23,780 nucleotides of DNA from a virus. The stretch covers positions 1 through 23,780 of the IMG/VR virus record IMGVR_UViG_3300009151_000392. One strand, written 5' to 3'. Positions within the stretch are counted from its first letter, which is position 1, and each line of letters opens with the position of its first letter. The notes below the pieces were generated by a model that was given only the letters and a program-made list of their open reading frames with translations, was not told the origin of the DNA and made no database searches. Positions 15,605 through 21,711 of this stretch are shown here, piece after piece. Position numbers and translations under genes: made by a program.

Positions 15605-15940
15605 ATGAAAAACATAAATGCGAATCATGTAATTCATTTGAGAAATGAATACATCACAAAGATTTTTAACATAGTCAAGGAGCAAAATCTAGGCGGGACT
15701 CTCTTAAGCTTAAAGGAAGCCGACGAATTTAGGTGCTTTCAGTTGGTGCCTACATACGGAGAAGATAGCGACATAATTAGATATGAGCAGTTTGAAGCCA
15801 ATGAAATAGAGATAGCAGAAAACGTATATATTTTAGGCAATAATTCGGAAGGTAGTTCTGACTGCATATTATTAATGGATTTAGATATTAACGAAATAGC
15901 TATAGTCCTGGACATATTAGAGAACAAAAAATATTTTTAA
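15605..15940 (+). CDS. Acidic protein of unknown function (111 aa)
   Basis: It begins two bases after the previous stop (TAATCATGAAAAAC). The protein has one helical N-terminal part, then strands with acidic residues (RCFQLVPTYGEDSDIIRYEQ) and a C-terminal hydrophobic/acidic helix (LMDLDINEIAIVLDILENKK). No membrane or signal segment is present, and no family was recognised. Overall charge is strongly negative, as for several genes in this block. Confidence 0.75.
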   Translation: MKNINANHVIHLRNEYITKIFNIVKEQNLGGTLLSLKEADEFRCFQLVPTYGEDSDIIRYEQFEANEIEIAENVYILGNNSEGSSDCILLMDLDINEIAIVLDILENKKYF

Positions 15941-15959
15941 CTAAAATCCAAAAATTAAC

Positions 15960-16502
15960 ATGAAAAAGCATTTTTTATTTGGCAAACATGCCATCAACGT
16001 TTACAAAACCAAAGGCATTAACGCGGTTACTGAAATATCTCCAAATGGATACGAGTTATTCACCTGGGTTGACAATCATAGCAATCCCGAAAAATTAATG
16101 GATGCATTCGTTCCCTGGGGCGACTACGTTGAAATTAAGGAAGATGAAATAAAATACATCAATCTAAAAAATAACGTATCAAAATGGAGAGAATTTATAA
16201 ATACAACCATTTTTGCAAAAGATTTAAATGACGGAGAATTACTCGATTATTTAATGGAAAATTTTCAGATCCCCAAACCTAGAATAAAGTTTGAGTTATA
16301 TGCATCAGACTATGTGTTATTTAGCCATGTAAGGGAAGAATTTGAAAGGTTTAGCGACGGTGATATTGCCATTTATGGAGTTAAAGAAGATGCAATACTG
16401 CACTCCAAAGGAACTGATTATTCACCAATTAGTTGTACGGACCTTAGTGAAGAAAATAAAGAAATATTATTAACTCAAATAAATAGAATCGAACATGACT
16501 AA
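15960..16502 (+). CDS. Unknown protein (180 aa) in the early operon
   Basis: The start ATG is preceded by CCAAAAATTAAC. The N-terminal part is strand-rich (FGKHAINVYKTKGINAVTEI). The middle contains WGDYVEIKEDEIKYINLKNN, and the C-terminal half is mixed (FELYASDYVLFSHVREEFER). It is acidic, with no transmembrane helix or cysteine cluster. Its last codons overlap the next gene's start (ATGACTAA), showing translational coupling. The function is unknown. Confidence 0.75.
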   Translation: MKKHFLFGKHAINVYKTKGINAVTEISPNGYELFTWVDNHSNPEKLMDAFVPWGDYVEIKEDEIKYINLKNNVSKWREFINTTIFAKDLNDGELLDYLMENFQIPKPRIKFELYASDYVLFSHVREEFERFSDGDIAIYGVKEDAILHSKGTDYSPISCTDLSEENKEILLTQINRIEHD

Positions 16503-16713
16503 CAAAATGAATCTAACAGCCTTGTATTTCGCAAAGTATAACATTGACGAAATAGCCGAAGAAAACGGTATTAAAACATTCATATCTGGTTCCAATGATT
16601 TATATATCGAACTTAAATCGGGAAGAAATTTTAAGTTGTCGGAAGATGAAGTAAAATACCAGGCAATTGAATACCTAAAAAATCAAATATCAAATATTGA
16701 AAACAATTTTTAA
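16495..16713 (+). CDS. Small unknown protein (72 aa)
   Basis: The ATG at 16495 overlaps the stop of the previous gene; an alternative ATG at 16507 follows ACTAACAAA and would remove four residues. It has a short helix, a strand pair around GIKTFISGSNDLYIELKSGR and a C-terminal helix. The segment FKLSEDEVKYQAIEYLKNQI resembles IKEDEIKYINLKNN in the preceding protein, hinting at a shared small module. The function is unknown. Confidence 0.7.
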   Translation: MTNKMNLTALYFAKYNIDEIAEENGIKTFISGSNDLYIELKSGRNFKLSEDEVKYQAIEYLKNQISNIENNF

Positions 16714-16729
16714 TAAATAGAATCCAAAA

Positions 16730-17002
16730 ATGAAAGACTTAACAAAAGAACAGCAATTATTGATAGAGCCGCCAATAAAAGATAGAAAAGGCAAAGAATT
16801 GCTTATAGGAGATTTAGTAATGCTTATGAATACAGATTATTTGAATAACTATGATGTTAATCATAACAAAGGTGATATACTGCAATACATAGGAGGAAAA
16901 GACGATAACATTGGATGCTTTATGCATTGTGCCACTAAACAGAGAACAGATTTTTTTGCAGATAGAACTTTAAAGATAAATAAAAACAGAATAATAAAAT
17001 GA
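16730..17002 (+). CDS. Small SH3/KOW-like protein of unknown function (90 aa)
   Basis: After an acidic N-terminal helix comes KDRKGKELLIGDLVMLMN, then NKGDILQYIGGKDDNIGCF and CATKQRTDFFADRTLKI. Small beta-barrel-like proteins with 'D..G..l..GD.V' starts are common in phages and may bind nucleic acid or protein, but no activity can be assigned. Start leader GAATCCAAAAATG. The stop overlaps the ATG of the next gene by four bases (ATGA). Confidence 0.72.
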   Translation: MKDLTKEQQLLIEPPIKDRKGKELLIGDLVMLMNTDYLNNYDVNHNKGDILQYIGGKDDNIGCFMHCATKQRTDFFADRTLKINKNRIIK

Positions 17003-17400
17003 AAGAAATAACACAAGAAAATTTAGAATATTGGCTGTCGGGCGCGCTCGAAGGCGGTTCAAATTATTGGTACTTAATAATTAATGACTACGATAAAAGT
17101 GGTTTTGATAAGAAGCTTTGTACTATAGATAACTTTGCCAAATCATTACTTCAAACGCCTAATTTTTCGATCAAAATATATGACATCGAAAACTTTAGTG
17201 AAGATGAAGAAGATTTAGATTTAGATCCGAGCGGTGCATTACTTGGAGAAATATCTTTGGCAAATATTGTTAGGGGTATGCACCTAATGAAAGAAAATTA
17301 TAGCGACATGCATGATAGACTTTTTAGTGGTGATTATGACGCAGATGATTGCGATGTATGGCTACAGCTGATAGTAATGGGCGACGTAGTATTCTGCTAG
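16999..17400 (+). CDS. Widespread phage protein of unknown function (133 aa)
   Basis: It has the signature of a family I recognise as common in phages of many hosts but without known function. The N-terminal motif LSGALEGGSNYWYLII is followed by an acidic middle (NFSEDEEDLDLDPSGALLGE), a helix LANIVRGMHLMKENYSDMHD and the C-terminal block DVWLQLIVMGDVVFC. It is soluble and very acidic. It begins at an ATGA overlap with the preceding gene, and its stop is followed by a 126-base gap with a promoter-like box and a terminator. Confidence 0.75.
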   Translation: MKEITQENLEYWLSGALEGGSNYWYLIINDYDKSGFDKKLCTIDNFAKSLLQTPNFSIKIYDIENFSEDEEDLDLDPSGALLGEISLANIVRGMHLMKENYSDMHDRLFSGDYDADDCDVWLQLIVMGDVVFC

Positions 17401-17458
17401 CACGTCTATAAATTGCTCTCGTTTGTCTACAAATTAAGACTAATTAAAGCATTTAAAT

Positions 17459-17466
17459 TACCTTTG
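17459..17466 (+). promoter_or_regulatory. Candidate -7 box before the 17497-17526 attenuator-like hairpin
   Basis: TACCTTTG fits TAnnTTTG, but no TTTG lies about 19 bases upstream, so it is weak. Transcription would start near 17473 and run into the terminator hairpin. Confidence 0.35.
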
Positions 17467-17489
17467 AATTATAAATAACTTAACAATTA

Positions 17490-17526
17490 GCCACCTCCTG
17501 GTGATATAGGTTAACCAGGCTTTTTT
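17490..17526 (+). terminator. Terminator or attenuator abutting the next start codon
   Basis: CCTGGT (17497-17502) pairs with ACCAGG (17514-17519) and is followed by C and six T residues that run straight into the ATG at 17527. An alternative pairing, CACC/GGTG (17492-17495 with 17500-17503) inside TTAAC/GTTAA (17480-17484 with 17510-17514), uses the same bases and excludes the terminator, as in an attenuator. The gene downstream has no other room for a leader. Confidence 0.65.
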
Positions 17527-17895
17527 ATGTTAGCAAGAGATTATTTTGAGTATTATTTAACTGATGAAGAGCAAGATGCTTTCAAAAGTAATTTGCTTAA
17601 ACAAATGACTGAAGATTATTTATGGGAATATTTAGATAGGGATTTTGATTCCTTTAAAGACTTTCTTAACCAGGCATTTTGGTTTAAGGAAACCCCCGAA
17701 GGAAATGATTATTGGGTTTTATTATGTAGCATTAGGAATGATATGTATGAAAAGAAAATAGAGATAATTAAAGACTTTATTAGGCATTATTTTTCTGATG
17801 AGCATGAGCGTAATAAATTATTTTTTTTAGCAAAAAAGCATGTCGATCAAGTTGGCGTTAACGAATTTATAAATTTTATTAAAGATGAAAAATAG
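17527..17895 (+). CDS. Acidic aromatic helical protein of unknown function (122 aa)
   Basis: The start codon directly follows the T-run of a terminator, so translation should need readthrough transcripts or an unusual leaderless start; no other in-frame ATG lies nearby. The protein is rich in Asp, Glu, Phe, Tyr and Trp (ARDYFEYYLTDEEQDAFKSN, LWEYLDRDFDSFKDFLNQAF) and predicted all-helical. It is coupled to the next gene by an 11-base overlap. Strong acidity plus aromatics recalls DNA-mimic or host-inhibitor proteins, but there is no direct evidence. Confidence 0.72.
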   Translation: MLARDYFEYYLTDEEQDAFKSNLLKQMTEDYLWEYLDRDFDSFKDFLNQAFWFKETPEGNDYWVLLCSIRNDMYEKKIEIIKDFIRHYFSDEHERNKLFFLAKKHVDQVGVNEFINFIKDEK

Positions 17896-18130
17896 AAAAA
17901 AAATAATCAATGCAATCAAGGATTGTACATTAGACAAGTTAGATATCGATGTGGTATTTGAAATGGCAACGCTCGATGATGAGGAGTTAACACAATACCT
18001 GGGCCTGGAATTATATTCATTAAGATATTCATATGATAATCTTTTGAATCAAGCGCAAGAAGATCAGAATAAAATGTTAGAGAAAATTAAGGAATTAGAA
18101 ATCAAATTAGCCATCAAAGAGGTATGTTAA
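17885..18130 (+). CDS. Small helical / coiled-coil protein of unknown function (81 aa)
   Basis: Starts inside the end of the previous gene (GATGAAAAATAG). The basic N-terminus MKNRKKIINAIKDCTLDKLD is followed by an acidic centre and a C-terminal coiled coil (NKMLEKIKELEIKLAIKE). It ends in an ATGTTAA overlap with the next gene. It may pair with its coupled neighbours; the function is unknown. Confidence 0.7.
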   Translation: MKNRKKIINAIKDCTLDKLDIDVVFEMATLDDEELTQYLGLELYSLRYSYDNLLNQAQEDQNKMLEKIKELEIKLAIKEVC

Positions 18131-18396
18131 ATTTCAATGTTTTAGTAAATCCTTTTACGCGTAAGATGTTAGTGTCAGCGCGGATTAATAAGATAAGTCA
18201 TGAAGCGATTATTGAATACGGAGATTTAGACGAATGGCATACATTTATGTTTGATGATGAAGTGTTTGATATACGCCTTTTATATGATGGAGAATTAGAA
18301 ATCGATATCTATAGGGCAACAGAAAGTAATACTTTGATAAATAAAGATGATTCAATCCATGTTAAATATAAAATTATTAGCAAAGATGAGTTTTAA
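18124..18396 (+). CDS. Small beta-rich protein of unknown function (90 aa)
   Basis: The ATG overlaps the previous stop by seven bases. The sequence alternates strands (LVNPFTRKMLVSARINKI, EAIIEYGDLDEWHTFMFDD, FDIRLLYDGELEIDIYRA) and looks like a small all-beta barrel or sandwich with an acidic face. No membrane segment is present and no family was recognised. Its last codons overlap the start of a 31-residue membrane protein. Confidence 0.72.
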   Translation: MLNFNVLVNPFTRKMLVSARINKISHEAIIEYGDLDEWHTFMFDDEVFDIRLLYDGELEIDIYRATESNTLINKDDSIHVKYKIISKDEF

Positions 18397-18481
18397 AGAA
18401 AAGCCAACTAAATCAGAATACTTTTGGGCGATCTTATCTTATGTAATTTTATTTATAGTGTATAAATTAATCGTCCCATAA
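18386..18481 (+). CDS. 31-residue single-span membrane protein
   Basis: The ATG sits inside the end of the upstream gene (GATGAGTTTTAA), in another frame. The product starts MSFKEKPTKSEYFWAILSYV and ends in a hydrophobic run with final residues VYKLIVP, that is, a charged head plus one membrane helix. The coupled start and clean hydrophobic pattern support it, and it fills an otherwise empty gap. The function is unknown; tiny membrane proteins of phages can act as lysis, exclusion or regulator proteins. Confidence 0.5.
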   Translation: MSFKEKPTKSEYFWAILSYVILFIVYKLIVP

Positions 18482-18484
18482 TAA

Positions 18485-18505
18485 TGCGGAAATTCCGCTG
18501 TCAAC
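18485..18505 (+). promoter_or_regulatory. Inverted repeat and CCGCTGTCAAC element before 18522
   Basis: GCGGAA-A-TTCCGC (18486-18498) overlaps CCGCTGTCAAC (18495-18505), which recurs as CCGCTSTCAAC at 15270-15280, 20493-20503 and 22625-22635. It is 17 bases before the ATG at 18522 and could be an operator or RNA hairpin. Confidence 0.4.
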
Positions 18506-18521
18506 AATTAAATTAAACCAA

Positions 18522-18749
18522 ATGAAAAAAATATTCGTAATCAAGGCTATTGCTATAGCTATTTTAGTCACATGTTTATTAGTAATATGGATTAACCTTA
18601 CCATTAAAGAGAAAGATGTTTATATCAAAGAGAATGTGCCGTATGAAGAGTTTGGCATAGAAACATCTAGTGACATTTATGTAGATAACATGCTTAAAAG
18701 GCCCTACACTAAAAGTGGCAAAGTAATTAAATACAAAGGAGAAGAGTAA
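18522..18749 (+). CDS. Single-pass membrane-anchored small protein (75 aa)
   Basis: N-terminus MKKIFVIKAIAIAILVTCLL is a clear signal-anchor or membrane helix (about residues 5-27), followed by an acidic, Tyr-rich soluble tail (EKDVYIKENVPYEEFGIETS) and a Lys-rich end. A lipoprotein lipobox with cysteine is not convincing: one Cys lies within the helix. Leader AAATTAAACCAAATG. It could sit in the inner membrane with the tail outside. The function is unknown. Confidence 0.7.
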   Translation: MKKIFVIKAIAIAILVTCLLVIWINLTIKEKDVYIKENVPYEEFGIETSSDIYVDNMLKRPYTKSGKVIKYKGEE

Positions 18750-18774
18750 TTAAAATTTTAAATATAAAATAAAA

Positions 18775-19062
18775 ATGGAAAAAAGAATTGAGTCGACGGT
18801 TATTTCCCGTCATGGGAACATTATCAATATTTATGCAGTAGAAAACCCTCTTGTTAGAAAAGATCTGCTTACACCTTATAGCACTTATGAAGTAGTGTAT
18901 AGATTTGGGCAAAATAGTTCAGAGACTTTTGTCGCAGAATACATTGATTGCACCCCTGACATGAGAAGTTTGATCTTCACTCATCCAAGCAAAGGAGAGG
19001 GTAGGAGAATTATTGTACCAACAAACAATATTTCCAAATTACGTCATTTGTTTGATAAATAA
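18775..19062 (+). CDS. Small beta-rich protein of unknown function (95 aa)
   Basis: Start ATG after AATATAAAATAAAA. The strand-rich pattern (RIESTVISRHGNIINIYAVE, YSTYEVVYRFGQNSSETF, VAEYIDCTPDMRSLIFTHPS) ends in a basic helix ISKLRHLFDK. There is no membrane segment. The promoter at 19047-19077 overlaps its 3' end, so the RNA/initiator unit begins inside this gene. Confidence 0.72.
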   Translation: MEKRIESTVISRHGNIINIYAVENPLVRKDLLTPYSTYEVVYRFGQNSSETFVAEYIDCTPDMRSLIFTHPSKGEGRRIIVPTNNISKLRHLFDK

Positions 19063-19077
19063 TTTGAGTTATATTTG
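19047..19077 (+). promoter_or_regulatory. Near-perfect Bacteroidota promoter
   Basis: TTTG (19047-19050), 19 bases, then TATATTTG (19070-19077): exactly the TTTG-N19-TAnnTTTG form described for Bacteroidota primary sigma factors. Transcription would begin near 19083, at the foot of a long hairpin. This is the best promoter in the window. Confidence 0.8.
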
Positions 19078-19082
19078 TGAGT

Positions 19083-19180
19083 AGTATTTTGAATTGCATT
19101 GAGGGATGCGATTCAAAGTATAGGCTAAAATCCTATCGCCCAAGTTTCTTCCCTCAAGGACTTGGGCATTTTTATCTTTA
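19083..19180 (+). ncRNA. Candidate structured small RNA or attenuating leader with kissing loops
   Basis: Hairpin 1 pairs 19084-19099 with 19106-19121 (16 pairs, three G-U) and has the six-base loop UGAGGG (19100-19105). Hairpin 2 is AUAGG/CCUAU (19120-19136) with loop CUAAAAU; its outermost pairs compete with the base of hairpin 1. Hairpin 3 pairs GCCCAAGU (19138-19145) with ACUUGGGC (19160-19167), and its loop holds CCCUCA (19151-19156), the exact complement of loop 1. UUUUU follows at 19169-19173, so hairpin 3 is an intrinsic terminator. The strong promoter just upstream gives a transcript of about 90-100 bases. It could be a free regulatory RNA, or a leader controlling readthrough into the initiator/helicase operon whose first ATG is at 19181. 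I recognise no known RNA family. Confidence 0.7.
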
Positions 19181-19375
19181 ATGGATCTGGAATTAATGGC
19201 ATTCATGTCGGTGGTAAAAGTTAAGTTAGTTCATACTCAAATGAACCTGGCTGACTATCAAAAAGCATTATCGTTTGCCACACCCGAAATGAAAGCATTC
19301 GATAAGTTGTTAGAAATTGTAGAAGAATTAGTCAAAGAGATTAAATTTTACGAAAATAAATTAAAAGAAATATGA
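19181..19375 (+). CDS. Small helical protein of the replication operon (64 aa)
   Basis: Its ATG at 19181 lies a few bases after a terminator's U-run; later in-frame ATGs at 19196 and 19205 are alternative starts. The product is all-helical with a Lys/Glu C-terminal coiled coil (LLEIVEELVKEIKFYENKLK). It overlaps the initiator gene by four bases (ATGA), so the two are coupled. It may be a partner or regulator of the initiator; no family is recognised. Confidence 0.68.
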   Translation: MDLELMAFMSVVKVKLVHTQMNLADYQKALSFATPEMKAFDKLLEIVEELVKEIKFYENKLKEI

Positions 19376-20061
19376 GTTGGTTTGCGGTGATTTCTTCGGA
19401 GATATTGGTGCGAAAAGATTTGTCTGCTAATGAGAAATTATTGGTTGGATTAATACAAAGTTTATCGCATCAAAAAGGACATTGCTTTGCAAGTAATTCT
19501 TATATGGCTGAATGTATTGGAATATCAGCAAGTTCGGTTAGACAATACCTAAAATCTTTAGAGGATAAGGATATTATTTCCAGGGATTTAAAGAAAAAAG
19601 AGTCTGGAGAGGTTGAAATAAGGGAAATCAAGTTGACTACCCCTCTGCCTAATTCTCACCATACCCCTAGTGAGAACTCACTATACCCTCTGCCTAATTC
19701 TCACCCCCCCTCTGCCGAGAACTCACTACATAATAAGAGAGTTAATAATAAAGAGAATAAAAAAGAAGAAATAGTTAATAATCGATTTGAGGAATTTTGG
19801 GAATTGTATGGGAAGAAAGTAGGTAAGGAAAAAGCAAAGATTAATTGGATTAAGCTAAAAGAAAAAGAAAAAGATGATTGCTTATTGGCGATCCCGAAGT
19901 ACACCCAATCCAGGCCCGATATAATTTATCGTAAGGACCCGGAGCGTTATTTAAAAAATAGAGTTTGGGAAGATGAGATTGTAGGTTCCAATCTGAATGT
20001 TAAATTAGAACCAATTGATCAAAAACAATTTGAATTAATTATACCAGACAAATGGCTTTAA
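19372..20061 (+). CDS. Lambda-O-like replication initiator / helicase loader
   Basis: Residues 1-75 form a winged helix-turn-helix of the type in phage initiators (SANEKLLVGLIQSL, CFASNSYMAECIGISASSVR, YLKSLEDKDIIS). Residues ~88-121 are a low-complexity Pro/Ser/Asn/His linker with two 15-residue repeats, PLPNSHHTPSENSLY and PLPNSHPPSAENSLH. Residues ~138-203 form a C-terminal domain (FEEFWELYGKKVGKEKAKIN, RPDIIYRKDPERYLKNR) of the kind that pairs with the replicative helicase. It is coupled by overlap with the helicase gene, as O/P- or DnaC-like partners are. The linker DNA itself is the iteron array at 19633-19730. Expected role: bind iterons, melt the adjacent AT-rich DNA and load the phage helicase. 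Confidence 0.82.
   Translation: MSWFAVISSEILVRKDLSANEKLLVGLIQSLSHQKGHCFASNSYMAECIGISASSVRQYLKSLEDKDIISRDLKKKESGEVEIREIKLTTPLPNSHHTPSENSLYPLPNSHPPSAENSLHNKRVNNKENKKEEIVNNRFEEFWELYGKKVGKEKAKINWIKLKEKEKDDCLLAIPKYTQSRPDIIYRKDPERYLKNRVWEDEIVGSNLNVKLEPIDQKQFELIIPDKWL
19633..19730 (+). repeat. In-gene iterons, candidate replication origin
   Basis: Units of 22, 22, 23 and 22 bp start at 19633, 19655, 19677 and 19700, and a partial unit follows at 19722. They share CTCAC or GTGAG edges and (A/C)CCC(C)T cores. Units 2-3 contain TAGTGAGAACTCACTA (19668-19683), the reverse complement of the intergenic array's 12113-12128. A purine- and A/T-rich stretch follows (about 19728-19790). This mirrors the lambda origin inside gene O: iterons, then AT-rich DNA, within the initiator gene. 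Confidence 0.8.
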
Positions 20062-21485
20062 ATAAAAAAATAGTAATTGAAGATTTTTTCCTGGAGGAGG
20101 ATGTGATTGCATACTTGTTAGAGAATTCTCACATGGTACAAGATGCTTCTAAAATTGTAACTGACAATTGTTTCGTAGACTCTTTATTTAAGGCGTCATT
20201 TAACGCGATGGTTGAATTATCTATTGACAATAAGGTATTCAATCGTTACGATGTTTTTAGATTGCTTAAATCAAAGAATTTAGATTTAGGTGTAGATCCT
20301 TCAAACTTGTTAAGTTTATTACCTAAAGGAAAGGTAGAGCTAACCAAGGTTTGTGGGGAGCTTAAAGAATTAGAAGTTAAACGGATTGCTAATGACTTAT
20401 CAATATCTATTCAACAAAGTCTAGCTAATGGCGACGACATAACAAAACTTTCAAGCGTAATAGAACTAGGGTTGGCTGAAATTCAAAATGGTCCGCTGTC
20501 AACTGAAATATATTCCCTGGACAATGTTTATGAATCTGTCATGGATAAAATGGAAGCTACCGCTGGGGTGCTTAAATTTTCGGGCGTTGACACTGGTTCG
20601 CGTAAACTTAATTACGTCCTGGGAGGATGGCAACCAGGAGTAACAATCATTGCAGCTCGTCCTGGTATGGGTAAGACTATTGCAGGATTAGAGCATGCAA
20701 AGTCCGCGTCAAAGACGGGCGTTAAAGTATTATTTCTTTCGTTAGAGATGCCTAAAGAATCTTTGGTTTACCGATATATATCTAGTGAATTTGAGGATTA
20801 TAAGTATTCTGATTTAAAAGCAAATCGTATTAGTAAAGAAGATGTAACTAAGATTAGAAATTCTAATGCTAGGGTCCTTAAGCAATTACCTATTTCATTT
20901 TACGATTCTGATAATAGAGACGTTAACTATTTAAATTTGCTATTAATTAAGGAGTGTAGGAAGAATGGCATAAGACTAATTGTTATTGACTATCTGCAAT
21001 TAATACGCGACAATCAAATCAAAGATCAAAGTGACTTCGCCCAGGTATCATCCGTATCAAATAAAATTCAAAAGCTTACTCGTAAGTTGGGGATCCCAAT
21101 TATAGCATTATCTCAATTATCTAGGAGCGTTGAATCCAGGGCCAACAAACACCCAATGTTATCCGATTTAAGAAGCAGTGGTAATATTGAGCAAGATGCA
21201 ATTGTGGTTATTCTATTGTACAGAGACGACTATTACAAATATGTTGAAGCTAAAGAATCAAATCAGCCCGTAGCTCAAATGGATAATAAGTTATTGTATA
21301 TCGTTGCCAAGAATAGAGACGGAGAAGTTGGCGATGTTAACAGAATTGTTGACGTTAAAACAAATAGGATTGCCGATGAAGAATCAGAATTGTTTGGATT
21401 TAAGGAACCCCAGGTAGCATTTAAAGAGTCAGCAATTAATAAGATTCAACCTAATTTTGATGATATAACAATTAAACCATTTTAA
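20052..21485 (+). CDS. Replicative DNA helicase (DnaB family)
   Basis: The 477-residue protein has an N-terminal helical primase-interacting domain (~1-150) and a RecA-like ATPase domain. Walker A is ARPGMGKT at 202-209, the catalytic-glutamate segment SLEMP is at ~230-234, Walker B VIDYLQL is at 311-317, and the DnaB signatures SQLSRSVESR (354-363) and DLRSSGNIEQDA (372-383) follow, then YRDDYY. Family members are usually 440-480 residues. It unwinds phage DNA at the fork as a hexamer. Its start overlaps the initiator's stop by ten bases (AAATGGCTTTAA), so the two are made together. Confidence 0.93.
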   Translation: MALNKKIVIEDFFLEEDVIAYLLENSHMVQDASKIVTDNCFVDSLFKASFNAMVELSIDNKVFNRYDVFRLLKSKNLDLGVDPSNLLSLLPKGKVELTKVCGELKELEVKRIANDLSISIQQSLANGDDITKLSSVIELGLAEIQNGPLSTEIYSLDNVYESVMDKMEATAGVLKFSGVDTGSRKLNYVLGGWQPGVTIIAARPGMGKTIAGLEHAKSASKTGVKVLFLSLEMPKESLVYRYISSEFEDYKYSDLKANRISKEDVTKIRNSNARVLKQLPISFYDSDNRDVNYLNLLLIKECRKNGIRLIVIDYLQLIRDNQIKDQSDFAQVSSVSNKIQKLTRKLGIPIIALSQLSRSVESRANKHPMLSDLRSSGNIEQDAIVVILLYRDDYYKYVEAKESNQPVAQMDNKLLYIVAKNRDGEVGDVNRIVDVKTNRIADEESELFGFKEPQVAFKESAINKIQPNFDDITIKPF

Positions 21486-21486
21486 T

Positions 21487-21699
21487 ATGACACCAAAAGA
21501 AAAAGCAATTGAATTAAGATTTCGATATTGGAGATGTATAGATATTGATGGCATTGATGCCAAACGATGTGCATTAATTGCAGTTGAGGAATTAATAGAA
21601 CAATGCGAATTTGATGTGATACATGATATAGGTAATGAAAGATATATTGATAAACTAAACTATTGGGACAAAGTTAAGGAAGAAATAAAAAAATTATAA
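21487..21699 (+). CDS. Small Bacteroidota-phage protein, 'MTPKEKA' family (70 aa)
   Basis: Begins MTPKEKAIELRFRYW, contains AKRCALIAVEELIE and ends NYWDKVKEEIKKL. This start/centre/end pattern (MTPkeKA... kqCALiaVdEii... YWxeVkxEI) recurs in small proteins of many Bacteroidota phages and prophages, with unknown function. A paralogue is at 23541-23771. It begins one base after the helicase stop, so it belongs to the replication operon. Probably a short helical bundle. Confidence 0.75.
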   Translation: MTPKEKAIELRFRYWRCIDIDGIDAKRCALIAVEELIEQCEFDVIHDIGNERYIDKLNYWDKVKEEIKKL

Positions 21700-21711
21700 A
21701 ACAACAAGACA

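Noticed and set aside
18727-18912. Leftward 61-aa frame
   Set aside because: It is antisense to the well-supported gene at 18775-19062, with no leader or promoter.
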